From assembly GCA_045540015.1 (NCBI GenBank), contig JAZQGP010000013.1, positions 186,001 to 250,000 of the forward strand: a stretch of 64,000 nt of DNA. The letters are read 5' to 3'. Made by a program: the position numbers and the translations under genes. Within the stretch, counting starts at the first letter, position 1; each line of letters opens with the position of its first letter. Shown here one piece after another: positions 50,801 to 59,802 of the stretch. The notes below the pieces were generated by a model, which saw nothing but the letters and a program-made list of their open reading frames with translations, had not been told where the DNA came from and did no database searches. The DNA comes from UMGS1387 sp045540015. Its GTDB lineage: Bacteria > Bacillota > Clostridia > Oscillospirales > CAG-382.

Positions 50801-52538
50801 GATAATCCTCGTGTTCAATATCTACACGTGCCGAGATATCATCGAACCATAGAACTCCGTCAGCATCGGCATCAAGACCTATCTTTATCCCGTCGATATA
50901 TGTACAGTCGATATTTATTGTGTCAACGATTTTGCCGTTTATTTTTATTATTGCCTTGTGTGTGTCTGTGTTGGTTTCAATTCTGAGGGTCTGCCATACG
51001 TTTTCAAAGAAGTCACGTTCTTTCTTATCACCTACGTACCATGCACCGTTTTTGGAATGTATTTTTGCGACCTCTTTACCTGCACTTGTAACTGCAAAAT
51101 ATGCTCCGTCAAGTGTCTTTGGCATATAGAGATAGCCTTCAAAGATACCTATTCCCGAAATTTGCGGGAAGCTCTTTGCGGCAGAGTGAGATGTGCCTGC
51201 AGTTGCAGTGATCTTTGCGCTGTACTTGTCGAAAAACGGATCGTAAATGTACGCTTCCATATTAACACTGCCGTTGATTACCATGCCGTAAGGGACTTTT
51301 CCTGCCATGGAGTCAACAGCTGCAAAATGTTCTGCCATTGCGTAGTTTTCGTACATGTATACACGGTGAACCGTAATAACGCCTGTTCCTTCAACGGTTG
51401 TTCCTGCAATAAGACGGCTGATTGTTATGTTTTCAGGGATGTTAACAACGGGCGAGGCAGTTCCGTTTATAACCGCATACATTGTGTTGCTGTCAAGGTC
51501 AATATGCATAAGTATTGCATACTGCTCAGCTTTGTCCTTTGCAACGGGAATAGTTGTAACGGTTTTCTCTGCACCGTGAAGCGCAAAGAATCCATTCTCT
51601 GTCTGGAGTTTGACAGTCGGCTTGTTATCGTCATTGTCAAATCCTATATAAACGCCGTTGTCGGAAGAATTGAGCTCGGTGTACATTTCAAGGGTGACAA
51701 GACCCGAATCAAGCGGATTGAACTCTCTGTAAATTGCAGAATAGCTGTCGTTCTTATCATCAAACAGAGTTGCGGATTCTGCATCGGTGGTTTCGGCCTC
51801 TGCGTTCTTGTTGTCATAGCGCCATCCGTTTGAAAGAGTTCCTTTGTTGTTGATCATGTCCTGCGAGTACATAAGCTCGTAGCCTTCGGCATAAGGCATT
51901 TTCATTGTTGATTTTGCAAGACGTTTTCCGGAAAGTGCGGCACGGTTGATAATTGCAGCAGTTTCCGCACGGGTAATATTTGCATCGGGCTTGAATGTGC
52001 CTGCGGCATCGTTACCCATAAGAACGCCTGCACGGTAGAGAGTAAGCAAATCTTTATAGTAGGATGCATTTTTATCAACATCTGGTATTTCGGTTACTGT
52101 ATTGTTGGGGTAGTATTCTTCACCCGGCAGAGCATTTGCAAATAGAGCTGCAACCTCGTAGCGTTTTGCCGGTCTGTCGTATGAGTCGAACTGTCCGTTT
52201 TTAATCATACCCTTGCTTAACGCATAATTTATATTCTTCTGATACCATTTGCCTTCTGCCTCGGCAATAGTGTCTCCGTAATAGATAGATGATACACGTG
52301 AAGCAATTGTGATTGCTTCTGCAACGGTAACCTCTGCGGAAGGTGAGAATTTTCCTCCGCCTACTCCTTGCATAAGACCGATTTCGTATGAGCTCTTGAC
52401 GTCATTTACATACCATTGAGTTTCAGGAACGTCTGTAAACTGACCGTCGGTGTAGGTGTTTTTCTTTTCAAATTTGGCAGCAGTCGCCATTGTTGCGAGC
52501 ATTGCCGAAGCGAAAAGAAGTGCCAGTAATTTTTTCAT
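47841..52538 (-). CDS. SLH-anchored GH99/WbsX-like surface glycosidase, paralog 2
   Basis: 1565 residues. Signal peptide MKKLLALLFASAMLATMATA, then three SLH repeats (about 30-205), with FTDVPETQWYVNDVKSSYE first. Lectin-like region (about 225-575), then the GH99/WbsX-like barrel (about 590-905) with YIGYYDEGSSELADWEIKQM, FQHLCWYMPE, MKFVIMWENGNGG and VSSWNEWSEGTYASP. The rest parallels the protein at 6314: beta module, copper amine oxidase N-like module, beta modules, a Pro/Glu linker and a last beta module. The GGAGAAAAGG site supports ATG 52538. It is very close in sequence to the gene at 52802, far less to that at 6314. Confidence 0.82.
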   Translation of the reverse strand: MKKLLALLFASAMLATMATAAKFEKKNTYTDGQFTDVPETQWYVNDVKSSYEIGLMQGVGGGKFSPSAEVTVAEAITIASRVSSIYYGDTIAEAEGKWYQKNINYALSKGMIKNGQFDSYDRPAKRYEVAALFANALPGEEYYPNNTVTEIPDVDKNASYYKDLLTLYRAGVLMGNDAAGTFKPDANITRAETAAIINRAALSGKRLAKSTMKMPYAEGYELMYSQDMINNKGTLSNGWRYDNKNAEAETTDAESATLFDDKNDSYSAIYREFNPLDSGLVTLEMYTELNSSDNGVYIGFDNDDNKPTVKLQTENGFFALHGAEKTVTTIPVAKDKAEQYAILMHIDLDSNTMYAVINGTASPVVNIPENITISRLIAGTTVEGTGVITVHRVYMYENYAMAEHFAAVDSMAGKVPYGMVINGSVNMEAYIYDPFFDKYSAKITATAGTSHSAAKSFPQISGIGIFEGYLYMPKTLDGAYFAVTSAGKEVAKIHSKNGAWYVGDKKERDFFENVWQTLRIETNTDTHKAIIKINGKIVDTINIDCTYIDGIKIGLDADADGVLWFDDISARVDIEHEDYPAVPKACTDDGYNIGVHVCNLWRDSEAGEGWQRVTPFEEFEPYIGYYDEGSSELADWEIKQMVEHGIDFQHLCWYMPETITVNQPIKMNRNSHPALHNGFFNAKYSDMMKFVIMWENGNGGAMPSFEAFKEYYWKYWKEYYFTDPRYMVIDNKPILSLCSYRDLITKFQSKEKLKEAIDFMREDIKTLGYDDLIIICWIDSAMDADMDYVGIDATYRYHYNAEGKDADYQIKMMDETFKTSKVHPLPSVSVGYNYVPRGGRFTDRAPMNTPEGFRKVAEYIRDSYLPNVKTGDWKENTLFVSSWNEWSEGTYASPSTLYGYEYLEAVKDVFTGDTSSHADVDVMPTAAQKARVNKFTYNKYQRIRRLMLPEFAENATDVSDTLSLIKWDFKNPVDRSAWTHLKTTQTPTENGLKVISEVDDPNMHVKTNVDVTDSPILHIRSRSAQADKIQLFFLTESSPVLEGTYKTGTVQVPKSDTFEDYYIDLSGNPDWTGTVTEIRIDPMFKSGEIEIELIEILGLSEDSKKAKNLEIIANGRPMSFDFIPKAIGDDVEVTANPSNGFFSMLNMTYTWNRYTGILTLEGKNNHTVVYNVGSDKALVDGKEKSLGYIFSLYDGLPVIRLKQLCDFMGYEFKVQDDYKFSITSTDNVQEIYNYGVSWEFDAPSSTLGWKVTNRTSVLIANGHIQASSANGSDPTVSLSNIDLLTNDYSQFRVGVRASKSALEGKFCQIFYATSSTGPDFTWQNSFKHYYDVSNYKDGDLYEIAFNMSSAPLWQGTLDALRFDPFNGLEDFSIDYIRLVKKGDEEAAGDIRIEASTLPKPEPEPAPNKVAGPAKGNVVIRWDFDKKGDVEGFYSEVSTLVVANGLLSLTNPTDRDIKATIKDLNIDASKCKEIRIGIKANKNAMTTSPFFQMFFLTDKSQTMNEQKSYREKYEDYTYKDGEIIELVWDLTKNSDWKDTITLLRFDPYNFLLEAAIDYIVIYDENS

Positions 52539-52674
52539 AACCTTTTCTCCGTTTCTGTCTTTTGATTTTTTGAGTTTTTTTACCGTGTTTTATAATTTGT
52601 AGTATAAAATATTTATCGTGAATAGTAAATATAATTTTTTATACTGTTTTGTGATTTTTGATAATTATAGTTGG

Positions 52675-52703
52675 ATTATACACTGCAGAATGCAAGTATT
52701 CAA
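52675..52703 (-). promoter_or_regulatory. Promoter of the paralog 2 gene
   Basis: Minus strand: -35 TTGAAT (52703-52698), 17-base spacer, -10 TATAAT (52680-52675). AGTGTATAAT is shared with the region upstream of paralog 3 (near 56770). Confidence 0.65.
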
Positions 52704-52801
52704 GCCACGAAATATTGCAATTGTTACACAAAACAATTTAAGGTTTGATGAATAAAAACGAGTTAAGCTTATGGGATAACACATTTGCAGAGTTTTGTAT
52801 A

Positions 52802-55800
52802 TCAGTCGTCCAAATCTTCTTCGCTACGTCTTACAAGGCGGACATAGTCAATGGAAATGTCGCCGTTACACTTGTGAGGATCTATGCGGAGAATCTTCAA
52901 TATTCCGCTCCAGTATTCGTTGCTGTCAAGGTCAAAACGTATTTCGTAAAGATCGTTGTCGTTATAGTTTTCAACATCGTATTCATGTATATATCTTACA
53001 TCCGCACGGCAGGAAGAGCCTGTGGCGGTTGTTCCTGTATACAGAACGAGTTTCTGGTTTTCGAGTGTTGATTTACATGCACGGATACCGATTCTTATCT
53101 GTGAATAATCCTTTGTTTCTATCGGATAATTCTTCAGAATGACATTTATGTTCTGAAGATACGATTGTCTGATATTCAGACATCCGTTTTGAATTCCGGA
53201 TCTTGCGTGAAGCACTGTCCAGCCCAATCTTGCACCGGGAATATCAAATTCCCATGAGATGCCGTGCTTGTAAGTGTTCCGCTGTTTGTCGGTACTTTTT
53301 ACCGTGAAGGTGCAGTTGTCGGCATTGAATTCATAGTCCATTATACTGCACAGGCTTCCAAGCCTTAAAACGGGAAGTCCGTCAAACAAGGAGAATTTGT
53401 ATCCGAGGCATTGTTCTTTTCCGTCAACAGTAACCTTGTCTGAGCCGACTGTAAACAAAGCAGTGTGCTTTTTACCGTAAACGGTGAAAATTCCGGTGTA
53501 GCGGTTCCATGTATAAGACATATTGAGCATTGTAAAGAAGCCGCATTCGGGATTTGCTGTTACGGCAACATCGCCGTCAACAAGAATTGGCGGGAAACTG
53601 AACGACATTTCTCTTTCATTTGCAATGACTGTGATTTTCTGAGTGTTTATTTCAGATTCGGTAAGTTGCATTATTTCAATGAGTTCAATCTCAACCTCAC
53701 CTTTGAATGTGAGAGGGTCTACACGTAAAGAACCGAGCGTTCCCGTCCAACAATCATTGTGTGTCATGTCAAGATAGTAGTCTTTGAATTCTGTGCTTTG
53801 AGAAAGGTTTATTCTGCCGACTTTTCGTCCGGCTTCAAATCCCGGGTAATCCACCATTGAGAAGAATACTTCCAGCATTTCAGGTTTCTTTGCACGAAGT
53901 CTGAAATGAATAATGGGGGCATTTGTAACGTTAAGACCATTTCCGTCAACAAACATTTTAGGGTCGGCAGTATCACACACAATTGAAATGCAATCTTCTT
54001 TTTGTGTCACAGCTGCATTTTCAACTGTCCATTCATTTAAGGTTTCTTTCTTGGTGAAATCCCATGTCACGAGTGTTGACATTTTTGAAATATCTGCACT
54101 TGGAGAGTATTCGGGAAGCATAAGGCGTCTTATACGCTGATACTTATTATATGTAAGTTTGTTTATGCGTGCTTTCTGTGCATCTGTCGGCATCACATCG
54201 ACATTTTCGTGAGAAGATGTGTCATTTGTAAAGACATCTTTTACTGCTTCAAGGTACTGATATCCGTAAAGTGTGGAAGGTGCTGCATATGTACCTTCAC
54301 TCCATTCGTTCCACGAGCTTACAAAAAGCATCTTTTCTTTCCAGTCGCCTGTCTTCACCTTCGGCAGATAATTATCCCTTATATGTTCTGCAACTTTGCG
54401 GAAACCTTCGGGAGTATTCATGGGTGCACGGTCAGTAAAGCGACCTCCTCTGGGAACGTAATTGTAGCCGACGGAAACAGAAGGAATCGGATAAAGCTTG
54501 CTGACGTTAAAAGTGCCGTCCATTCTTGTTATCTGATAATCTGCATCTTTACCTTCTGCGTTATAGTGGTATCTGTAGGATGCGTCAATTCCGACATAAG
54601 CCATATCTTCATCCATAACTCCGTCTATCCAGCATATGAATATCATGTCATCAAAACCGAGAGTCTTTATGTCCTCACGCATGAAGTCAAGCGCTTGCTT
54701 TACACCCTCGGTGCTTCCGAACTTTTTGATAAGATCACGGTAGCTGCAGAAGGACAGTATCGGCTTGTTGTCGATAACCATGTAACGGGGGTCTGTAAAA
54801 TAGTATTCCTTCCAGTATTTCCAGTAGAATTCCTTAAAGGCTTCATAACTCGGCATCGGACCGCCGTTACCGTTTTCCCACATGATAACAAATTTCATCA
54901 TGTCGCTGTACTTCGCATTGAAAAATCCGTTATGTACAGCAGGATGAGAGTTTCTGTTCATTTTTATCGGTCTGCTTACGGGAACGGATTCGGGCATATA
55001 CCAGCATAGGTGCTGGAAGTCAATTCCGTGTTCAACCATCTGCTTGATTTCCCAGTCTGCAAGTTCTGGTGAGCCTTCGTCATAGTAGCCGACATACGGT
55101 TCAAATTCTTCGAACGGTGTTACTCTCTGCCAGCCTTCTCCTGCTTCCGAGTCACGCCACAGGTTGCATACGTGAACTCCTATGTAGTAGTCGCTGTTGT
55201 TGCAGGCTTTGGGGACTTCGGGATAGTCGTCATGGTCAAGGTAAGGACGTGCCGAAATATCGTCAAACCACAGTTCTCCGTCTTGTTCTGCATCGATACC
55301 AATCTTTATTGCATCTATGTATTCGCAGTCAATGCTTACCTTGTCAACGGTTTTTCCGTTTATCTTTATAACTGCTTCTTTTGCTTTTGTATCTGTTTCA
55401 ATTCTCAGTGTCTGCCACACGTTTTCAAAGAAACTGCGTTCTTTCTTTTCGCCAACGTACCAGGCACCGTCTTTGGAATAAATATTCGCAATCTCTCTGC
55501 ACGCACTTGTTATTGCAAAATATGCACCATCCACAGTTTTAGGCATATAGAGGTACCCTTCAAAAATACCCTTGCCGTAAATTCTCGGGAAGCTCTTTGC
55601 CGCAAAATGCGACGTGCCCTTTTCGGCGGTAAGTTTAGCACTGTACTGGTCATAGAAGGGGTCGTAGCGGTATTCTTCCATTGTAATATTGCCGCTTATA
55701 ACCATGTCGTAAGGAGTCTTGCCTTCCATAGATGCTACGGCTGAAAAATGCTGCGCCATGGCATAATTTTCGTACATATACACGCGATGAACAGTAATTA

Positions 55801-56713
55801 CACCTGTTCCCTCAACAGTTGTTCCGACTATAAGGCGGCTAACTGTAATATTCTCGGGAATATCAATATAGTCTGTAGCCTTTCCGTTGATAACAGCATA
55901 CATATTATGATTGTCAAAGTCGATATGCATGAGAACAACATATTCTTCGGTTTTATCCGTGGAAACGGGAATGTCCGTCACATGCTTTTCTTTGCCGTAA
56001 AGTGCGAAATATCCGTTATCAGCCTGCAATTTAAAGCAGGACTTGTCATCATCGTTGTCAAATCCGATATAAACGCCGTTATCTTTTGAGAACATACTTG
56101 TGTACATTTCAAGAGTAACAATACCTGAATTTACGGGATTGAATTCTCTGTAGATAGCGGAATAGTCTTCACTTGACATATCTGTAAGTGTTGCGGATTC
56201 CGTGCCGACTGTGTCGTATTCTATATCCTTACAGTCATAACGCCAGCCGTTAGAAAGAGGGCCTCGGTCGCTGTGCATGTCCTGCGAATACATAAGCTCA
56301 TAGCCTTCAACCTCAGGCATTGTCTGAAGTGATTTGTAAAGACGTGCACTGCGGTTTTCTATTTTATTCAATATGCCATCAAGCTCTGCTTCGGTAACGT
56401 CTGACATCGGCTCAAATGTTCCGGCTTCATCAACGCCCATGTATATTCCGGCACGGTACAGACACATGACGTCATTATAGTACGGCTCATCTTTCGAAAC
56501 GTCGGGAATATTGCTGACAAAATTTATCTGTGTAAATTCAGATTTTGGCAATGCTCTGACAAGAAGCGAAGCAAGTTCGTGCTTTTTAATGGGTCTTTCG
56601 GTATTGTCAAAAGCACCTTTATCGATTTTTTTACTTGCGGACAGAGAATTTACTTTGTCAAACGCCATTGTGACAGACACGTTTTCGCTTGAAAAGGTAG
56701 TGTTTTCTTTCAT
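52802..56713 (-). CDS. GH99/WbsX-like paralog 3 without signal peptide
   Basis: 1303 residues. AAGGAGAG 6-8 bases before ATG 56713 fixes the start, yet the protein begins MKENTTFSSENVSVTMAFDK, with no signal peptide. What follows corresponds to the end of SLH repeat 1 and to degenerate repeats 2 and 3 of the neighbouring paralog. The lectin-like region and the GH99/WbsX-like barrel (about 505-825; YVGYYDEGSPELADWEIKQM, FQHLCWYMPE, VSSWNEWSEGTYAAP) are intact and very similar to paralog 2. It ends earlier, lacking the last linker and module. Unless exported by another route it would be cytoplasmic, which is odd for this family. Confidence 0.78.
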   Translation of the reverse strand: MKENTTFSSENVSVTMAFDKVNSLSASKKIDKGAFDNTERPIKKHELASLLVRALPKSEFTQINFVSNIPDVSKDEPYYNDVMCLYRAGIYMGVDEAGTFEPMSDVTEAELDGILNKIENRSARLYKSLQTMPEVEGYELMYSQDMHSDRGPLSNGWRYDCKDIEYDTVGTESATLTDMSSEDYSAIYREFNPVNSGIVTLEMYTSMFSKDNGVYIGFDNDDDKSCFKLQADNGYFALYGKEKHVTDIPVSTDKTEEYVVLMHIDFDNHNMYAVINGKATDYIDIPENITVSRLIVGTTVEGTGVITVHRVYMYENYAMAQHFSAVASMEGKTPYDMVISGNITMEEYRYDPFYDQYSAKLTAEKGTSHFAAKSFPRIYGKGIFEGYLYMPKTVDGAYFAITSACREIANIYSKDGAWYVGEKKERSFFENVWQTLRIETDTKAKEAVIKINGKTVDKVSIDCEYIDAIKIGIDAEQDGELWFDDISARPYLDHDDYPEVPKACNNSDYYIGVHVCNLWRDSEAGEGWQRVTPFEEFEPYVGYYDEGSPELADWEIKQMVEHGIDFQHLCWYMPESVPVSRPIKMNRNSHPAVHNGFFNAKYSDMMKFVIMWENGNGGPMPSYEAFKEFYWKYWKEYYFTDPRYMVIDNKPILSFCSYRDLIKKFGSTEGVKQALDFMREDIKTLGFDDMIFICWIDGVMDEDMAYVGIDASYRYHYNAEGKDADYQITRMDGTFNVSKLYPIPSVSVGYNYVPRGGRFTDRAPMNTPEGFRKVAEHIRDNYLPKVKTGDWKEKMLFVSSWNEWSEGTYAAPSTLYGYQYLEAVKDVFTNDTSSHENVDVMPTDAQKARINKLTYNKYQRIRRLMLPEYSPSADISKMSTLVTWDFTKKETLNEWTVENAAVTQKEDCISIVCDTADPKMFVDGNGLNVTNAPIIHFRLRAKKPEMLEVFFSMVDYPGFEAGRKVGRINLSQSTEFKDYYLDMTHNDCWTGTLGSLRVDPLTFKGEVEIELIEIMQLTESEINTQKITVIANEREMSFSFPPILVDGDVAVTANPECGFFTMLNMSYTWNRYTGIFTVYGKKHTALFTVGSDKVTVDGKEQCLGYKFSLFDGLPVLRLGSLCSIMDYEFNADNCTFTVKSTDKQRNTYKHGISWEFDIPGARLGWTVLHARSGIQNGCLNIRQSYLQNINVILKNYPIETKDYSQIRIGIRACKSTLENQKLVLYTGTTATGSSCRADVRYIHEYDVENYNDNDLYEIRFDLDSNEYWSGILKILRIDPHKCNGDISIDYVRLVRRSEEDLDD

Positions 56714-56901
56714 GGATTTCTCTCCTTAAATCTGACATTGCCGTTTGTTTTGGTTTGATTCAATTATACACTACGCCGAACGACGTTTATGTGAATACGG
56801 TGTAAACAATTGCGGAGCTGTTCAGTATTCGTAATAAAAGCAAGTTTTTACGGTTTAACTGTAATTTTTGTTGCACTATTTTTTTTTGTTTCTTTATGAT
56901 G

Positions 56902-56930
56902 TTGACTTTTTCGGGTATGAATCTTATAAT
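56902..56930 (+). promoter_or_regulatory. Promoter of the amino-sugar operon
   Basis: -35 TTGACT (56902-56907), 17-base spacer, -10 TATAAT (56925-56930). The divergent region 56714-56901 also holds an ATTATA box for the minus-strand gene. Confidence 0.75.
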
Positions 56931-57004
56931 TGGTTTAACATATGATGTAAAATTCATAATATAATGTACAAAAATGTTGAACTTTATCCGGAGGAAAGAG
57001 TAAT

Positions 57005-57769
57005 ATGTTAAAGGAATTCAAAAAGGACAGTCTGTTATGCAGAATATACAGTACCCGCAGTAAAATGGGTATAGCTGCAGCGGAGGATATACATAGCAGA
57101 ATTCTTGAGCTATTGAGCGAAAAAAATACTATCAATATGATTTTTGCCGCGGCACCTTCACAGAATGAAATGCTTGAGGCGTTGGTTGGCAAGAAAGACA
57201 TACCATGGAACAGAATCAATGCTTTTCACATGGATGAGTATATCGGTCTTCCGGACAGTGCTCCTCAAAGATTCGGCACCTTCCTGAATAAAGCAATTTT
57301 TGAAAGAGTTCCGTTCAAAAATGTTTATCTGATAAACAGCAATTCAAAATCCATTGAAGACGAATGCAAGAGATATACTGAACTGTTGCAGAACAATCCT
57401 GTTGATATTGTTTGCCTTGGTATCGGTGAAAACGGGCATATAGCTTTTAATGATCCGGGTGTTGCCGATTTTAATGACAAAGAGCTTATCAAGGTTGTAG
57501 AGCTTGATGATGTATGCAGACATCAGCAGGTTAACGACGGATGCTTTGAAAAGCTTGATGACGTTCCGAAAAAAGCTCTGTCCCTGACAATTCCGGCACT
57601 TACGGCGGGTGCGTATATGTATTGCGTTGTACCTGCTGCAACGAAGGCAAACGCTGTGAAAAATACAGTTAACGGTCCCGTCAGTGAAGACTGTCCTGCA
57701 TCTGTTTTGAGAACACATAAGAATACTGTTCTTTACTGTGATTCTGACAGCGGAGCATATTTAATATAA
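57005..57769 (+). CDS. NagB-like glucosamine-6-phosphate deaminase/isomerase
   Basis: 254 residues, normal for NagB. Conserved blocks: FAAAPSQNEML, FHMDEYIGL (base Asp77) and GIGENGHIAFNDPG with catalytic His145. The residues matching Asp141 and Glu148 of the E. coli enzyme read Asn and Asp here, a pattern seen in a widespread NagB-like branch, so the substrate may be a different amino-sugar phosphate. Cytoplasmic. GGAGG lies 9 bases before ATG. First gene of an operon with an isomerase, an oxidoreductase, a NagA-like deacetylase and an AraC regulator. Confidence 0.82.
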   Translation: MLKEFKKDSLLCRIYSTRSKMGIAAAEDIHSRILELLSEKNTINMIFAAAPSQNEMLEALVGKKDIPWNRINAFHMDEYIGLPDSAPQRFGTFLNKAIFERVPFKNVYLINSNSKSIEDECKRYTELLQNNPVDIVCLGIGENGHIAFNDPGVADFNDKELIKVVELDDVCRHQQVNDGCFEKLDDVPKKALSLTIPALTAGAYMYCVVPAATKANAVKNTVNGPVSEDCPASVLRTHKNTVLYCDSDSGAYLI

Positions 57770-57782
57770 AAGAGGTAAAAGA

Positions 57783-58649
57783 ATGTTTAAACTCGGTATT
57801 ATTACAGATGAAGTAACGCAGGATCTTGAAAAAGCTCTGGAGTTTGCTTCAAGTTATAACCTTGACTGTTTCGAACTTCGCTCGGCATGGGAAAAGGGCC
57901 CGTTTGAATTCAGTGATGATGATTTCAATGAGATAAAAAGGCTTTCGGATAAGTATAATATGCCGCTTGTCAGCATTTCATCCCCGTTTTATAAATGCTC
58001 ATACTTTGACACGGACACACGAAAAAAGCATATTGAAGGATTGAAACGCCTTGTTGATAAAGCAGACTTTCTCGGTGTTTCGCAGATAAGATGTTTTGAT
58101 TTTTTTAAAGATGACAGCGTTACTCCCGATATGATAGCCGAGGCATATCAGGAACCGATACAGCTCTGCAAGGACAGAGGCATAACACTTCTTATAGAAT
58201 CAGAGCCATCTGCAAATGCTTTTGACTGCAAAAGGGTTTCGGATATAGTAAGACGTATTAACAATGATTGTGTCAGAGCATTGTATGAGCCGGGAAATGA
58301 CATTTACAGCTGCACTGACGAAATACCGTTTCCTGACGGCTATGAGTGCGTCAGGGACATATTTTGCCATGTGCACATAAAGGATGCGGTGATACGTGAT
58401 GGTAAAACTGTGGGTGTTGCTATTGGCAGCGGAAATGTTGCATATGAGCAAATGTTCAGGGAGTTTATAGACAGCGGATATCCGGGTGCGGTTATTCTTG
58501 AACCTCATTATAAACCCACAGGTGAAATTTCAGAAGAACTTTTAATGAATCCCAAAGGAAGCATGTTTTCCGAGGGCGGTTTTATCGCAAGCCGGGAGTG
58601 CATAATTGCGGTAAACAGAATGTTAAACAGAATTATAAAGGGTGAGTAA
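57783..58649 (+). CDS. Sugar phosphate isomerase/epimerase, TIM-barrel (AP endonuclease 2 fold)
   Basis: 288 residues. Begins FKLGIITDEVTQDLEKAL and follows the xylose isomerase-like TIM-barrel pattern with metal-binding acidic and histidine residues: LLIESEPSANAFD, ALYEPGNDIYS, CHVHIKDAVI and a late ILEPHYKP. Such enzymes interconvert keto and aldo or epimeric sugars; the exact substrate is open. AAGAGGTAAAAGA is the ribosome binding site, 13 bases after NagB-like stops. Works on the same imported sugar as its neighbours. Confidence 0.82.
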   Translation: MFKLGIITDEVTQDLEKALEFASSYNLDCFELRSAWEKGPFEFSDDDFNEIKRLSDKYNMPLVSISSPFYKCSYFDTDTRKKHIEGLKRLVDKADFLGVSQIRCFDFFKDDSVTPDMIAEAYQEPIQLCKDRGITLLIESEPSANAFDCKRVSDIVRRINNDCVRALYEPGNDIYSCTDEIPFPDGYECVRDIFCHVHIKDAVIRDGKTVGVAIGSGNVAYEQMFREFIDSGYPGAVILEPHYKPTGEISEELLMNPKGSMFSEGGFIASRECIIAVNRMLNRIIKGE

Positions 58650-58652
58650 AAA

Positions 58653-59717
58653 ATGAAAAAACTGAATGTTGCGATAATAGGACAAGGACGAAGCGGTTAC
58701 GGAATACACGGAAAGTATTTTCTGACGGAAAACGGAAGGGAACTTTTCAACGTTGTTGCTGTGGTGGATTTTGCGGAAGACAGACGTATGCGTGCAGCTG
58801 AACTGTTTCAGTGTGACACATACGAAGATTATAAAGACTTGTTTAGCAGAACCGATATAGATTTTGTTGTAGTATCGACATATTCACATTTACGTTTTCC
58901 TGTTGTGATGGATTTGCTTAATCATAAGATGAATGTCATTGCGGAAAAACCGTTTTCGAAATATGCAATGGAATGTGAAAAGATGATTCAGGCAGCAAAA
59001 GATAACGGTGCAACATTGTCTGTTTTCCAGCAGTCACGTCTTGCACCGTATTACAAACGTATAAAAGAAATAATAGACAGCGGTGTTCTCGGGAAAATTC
59101 AGCATATTTCAATCAATTTTTCAAATTATGCACGCCGTTGGGACTGGCAGTGCTGCCGCAGAATGTATGGCGGAGAACTTTTGAATACTGCTCCTCACCC
59201 CATGGATCAGGCACTTGATTTGTTGAATACAGACGATATGCCGAATGTTTTTTCCGTGCTGAAAAGGATAAACAATGCAGGTGATGCAGAAGACTTTGTT
59301 AAGGTAATCCTGACATATCCTGACAGACCTTTGATTGAAATAGAAGTAAACCACTGTGATGCGTATAATGACCATGTATACCGTGTGTGCGGCGACAGAG
59401 GCTCTCTGCGTTCCACAATTATGACAGCTCGTTGGAAGTATTTTGACGAAAAGCCGATGCCGAAATTAGAACTTGATTCTTTACGTGGTCCCGACGGAAT
59501 TGAACCGGCATTTTGTTCGGAAAAACTCGAATGGCATGAATTTGAAGAAAAATTCAATGGCGATGCAATTGATGTGGGAACAAGGGATTATTATAATAAT
59601 ATATACAACCATTTTGTCAATGGGGAAGAATTGATAATTAAACCGGAAAAGGTTCTTCAGCAGATACGTGTTATGGAACTTGTTCACGCCCAGAATCCTA
59701 TGAACACCATATATTGA
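58653..59717 (+). CDS. Gfo/Idh/MocA-family oxidoreductase
   Basis: 354 residues. N-terminal Rossmann fold with GQGRSGYGIHG as dinucleotide loop, FVVVSTYSHLRFPV and the family EKPFSKYAMECEKM motif, then the alpha/beta substrate domain with GGELLNTAPHPMDQAL, whose His is the likely catalytic residue. NAD(P)-dependent oxidation or epimerisation of a sugar or inositol is expected. It starts 3 bases after the isomerase stop, so tightly coupled. About 85 bases and a second promoter separate it from the NagA-like gene. Confidence 0.88.
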   Translation: MKKLNVAIIGQGRSGYGIHGKYFLTENGRELFNVVAVVDFAEDRRMRAAELFQCDTYEDYKDLFSRTDIDFVVVSTYSHLRFPVVMDLLNHKMNVIAEKPFSKYAMECEKMIQAAKDNGATLSVFQQSRLAPYYKRIKEIIDSGVLGKIQHISINFSNYARRWDWQCCRRMYGGELLNTAPHPMDQALDLLNTDDMPNVFSVLKRINNAGDAEDFVKVILTYPDRPLIEIEVNHCDAYNDHVYRVCGDRGSLRSTIMTARWKYFDEKPMPKLELDSLRGPDGIEPAFCSEKLEWHEFEEKFNGDAIDVGTRDYYNNIYNHFVNGEELIIKPEKVLQQIRVMELVHAQNPMNTIY

Positions 59718-59744
59718 TATATTAGAACGGCAAAGAAATTTGTG

Positions 59745-59773
59745 TTGACATCTTTTTGATTTAATATTAAAAT
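59745..59773 (+). promoter_or_regulatory. Internal promoter before the NagA-like gene
   Basis: -35 TTGACA (59745-59750), 17-base spacer, -10 TAAAAT (59768-59773). Confidence 0.6.
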
Positions 59774-59802
59774 ATCAGTAATCAGGTGTAAAGGTGTAAT
59801 AT

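Noticed and set aside
50958..51833. 291-codon plus-strand frame inside the SLH/GH99-like gene
   Set aside because: Antisense shadow, very rich in Cys, Val and Asn, without a ribosome binding site.
54209..55009. 266-codon plus-strand frame inside paralog 3
   Set aside because: Antisense shadow of the GH99-like barrel; the same pattern occurs in paralog 2.
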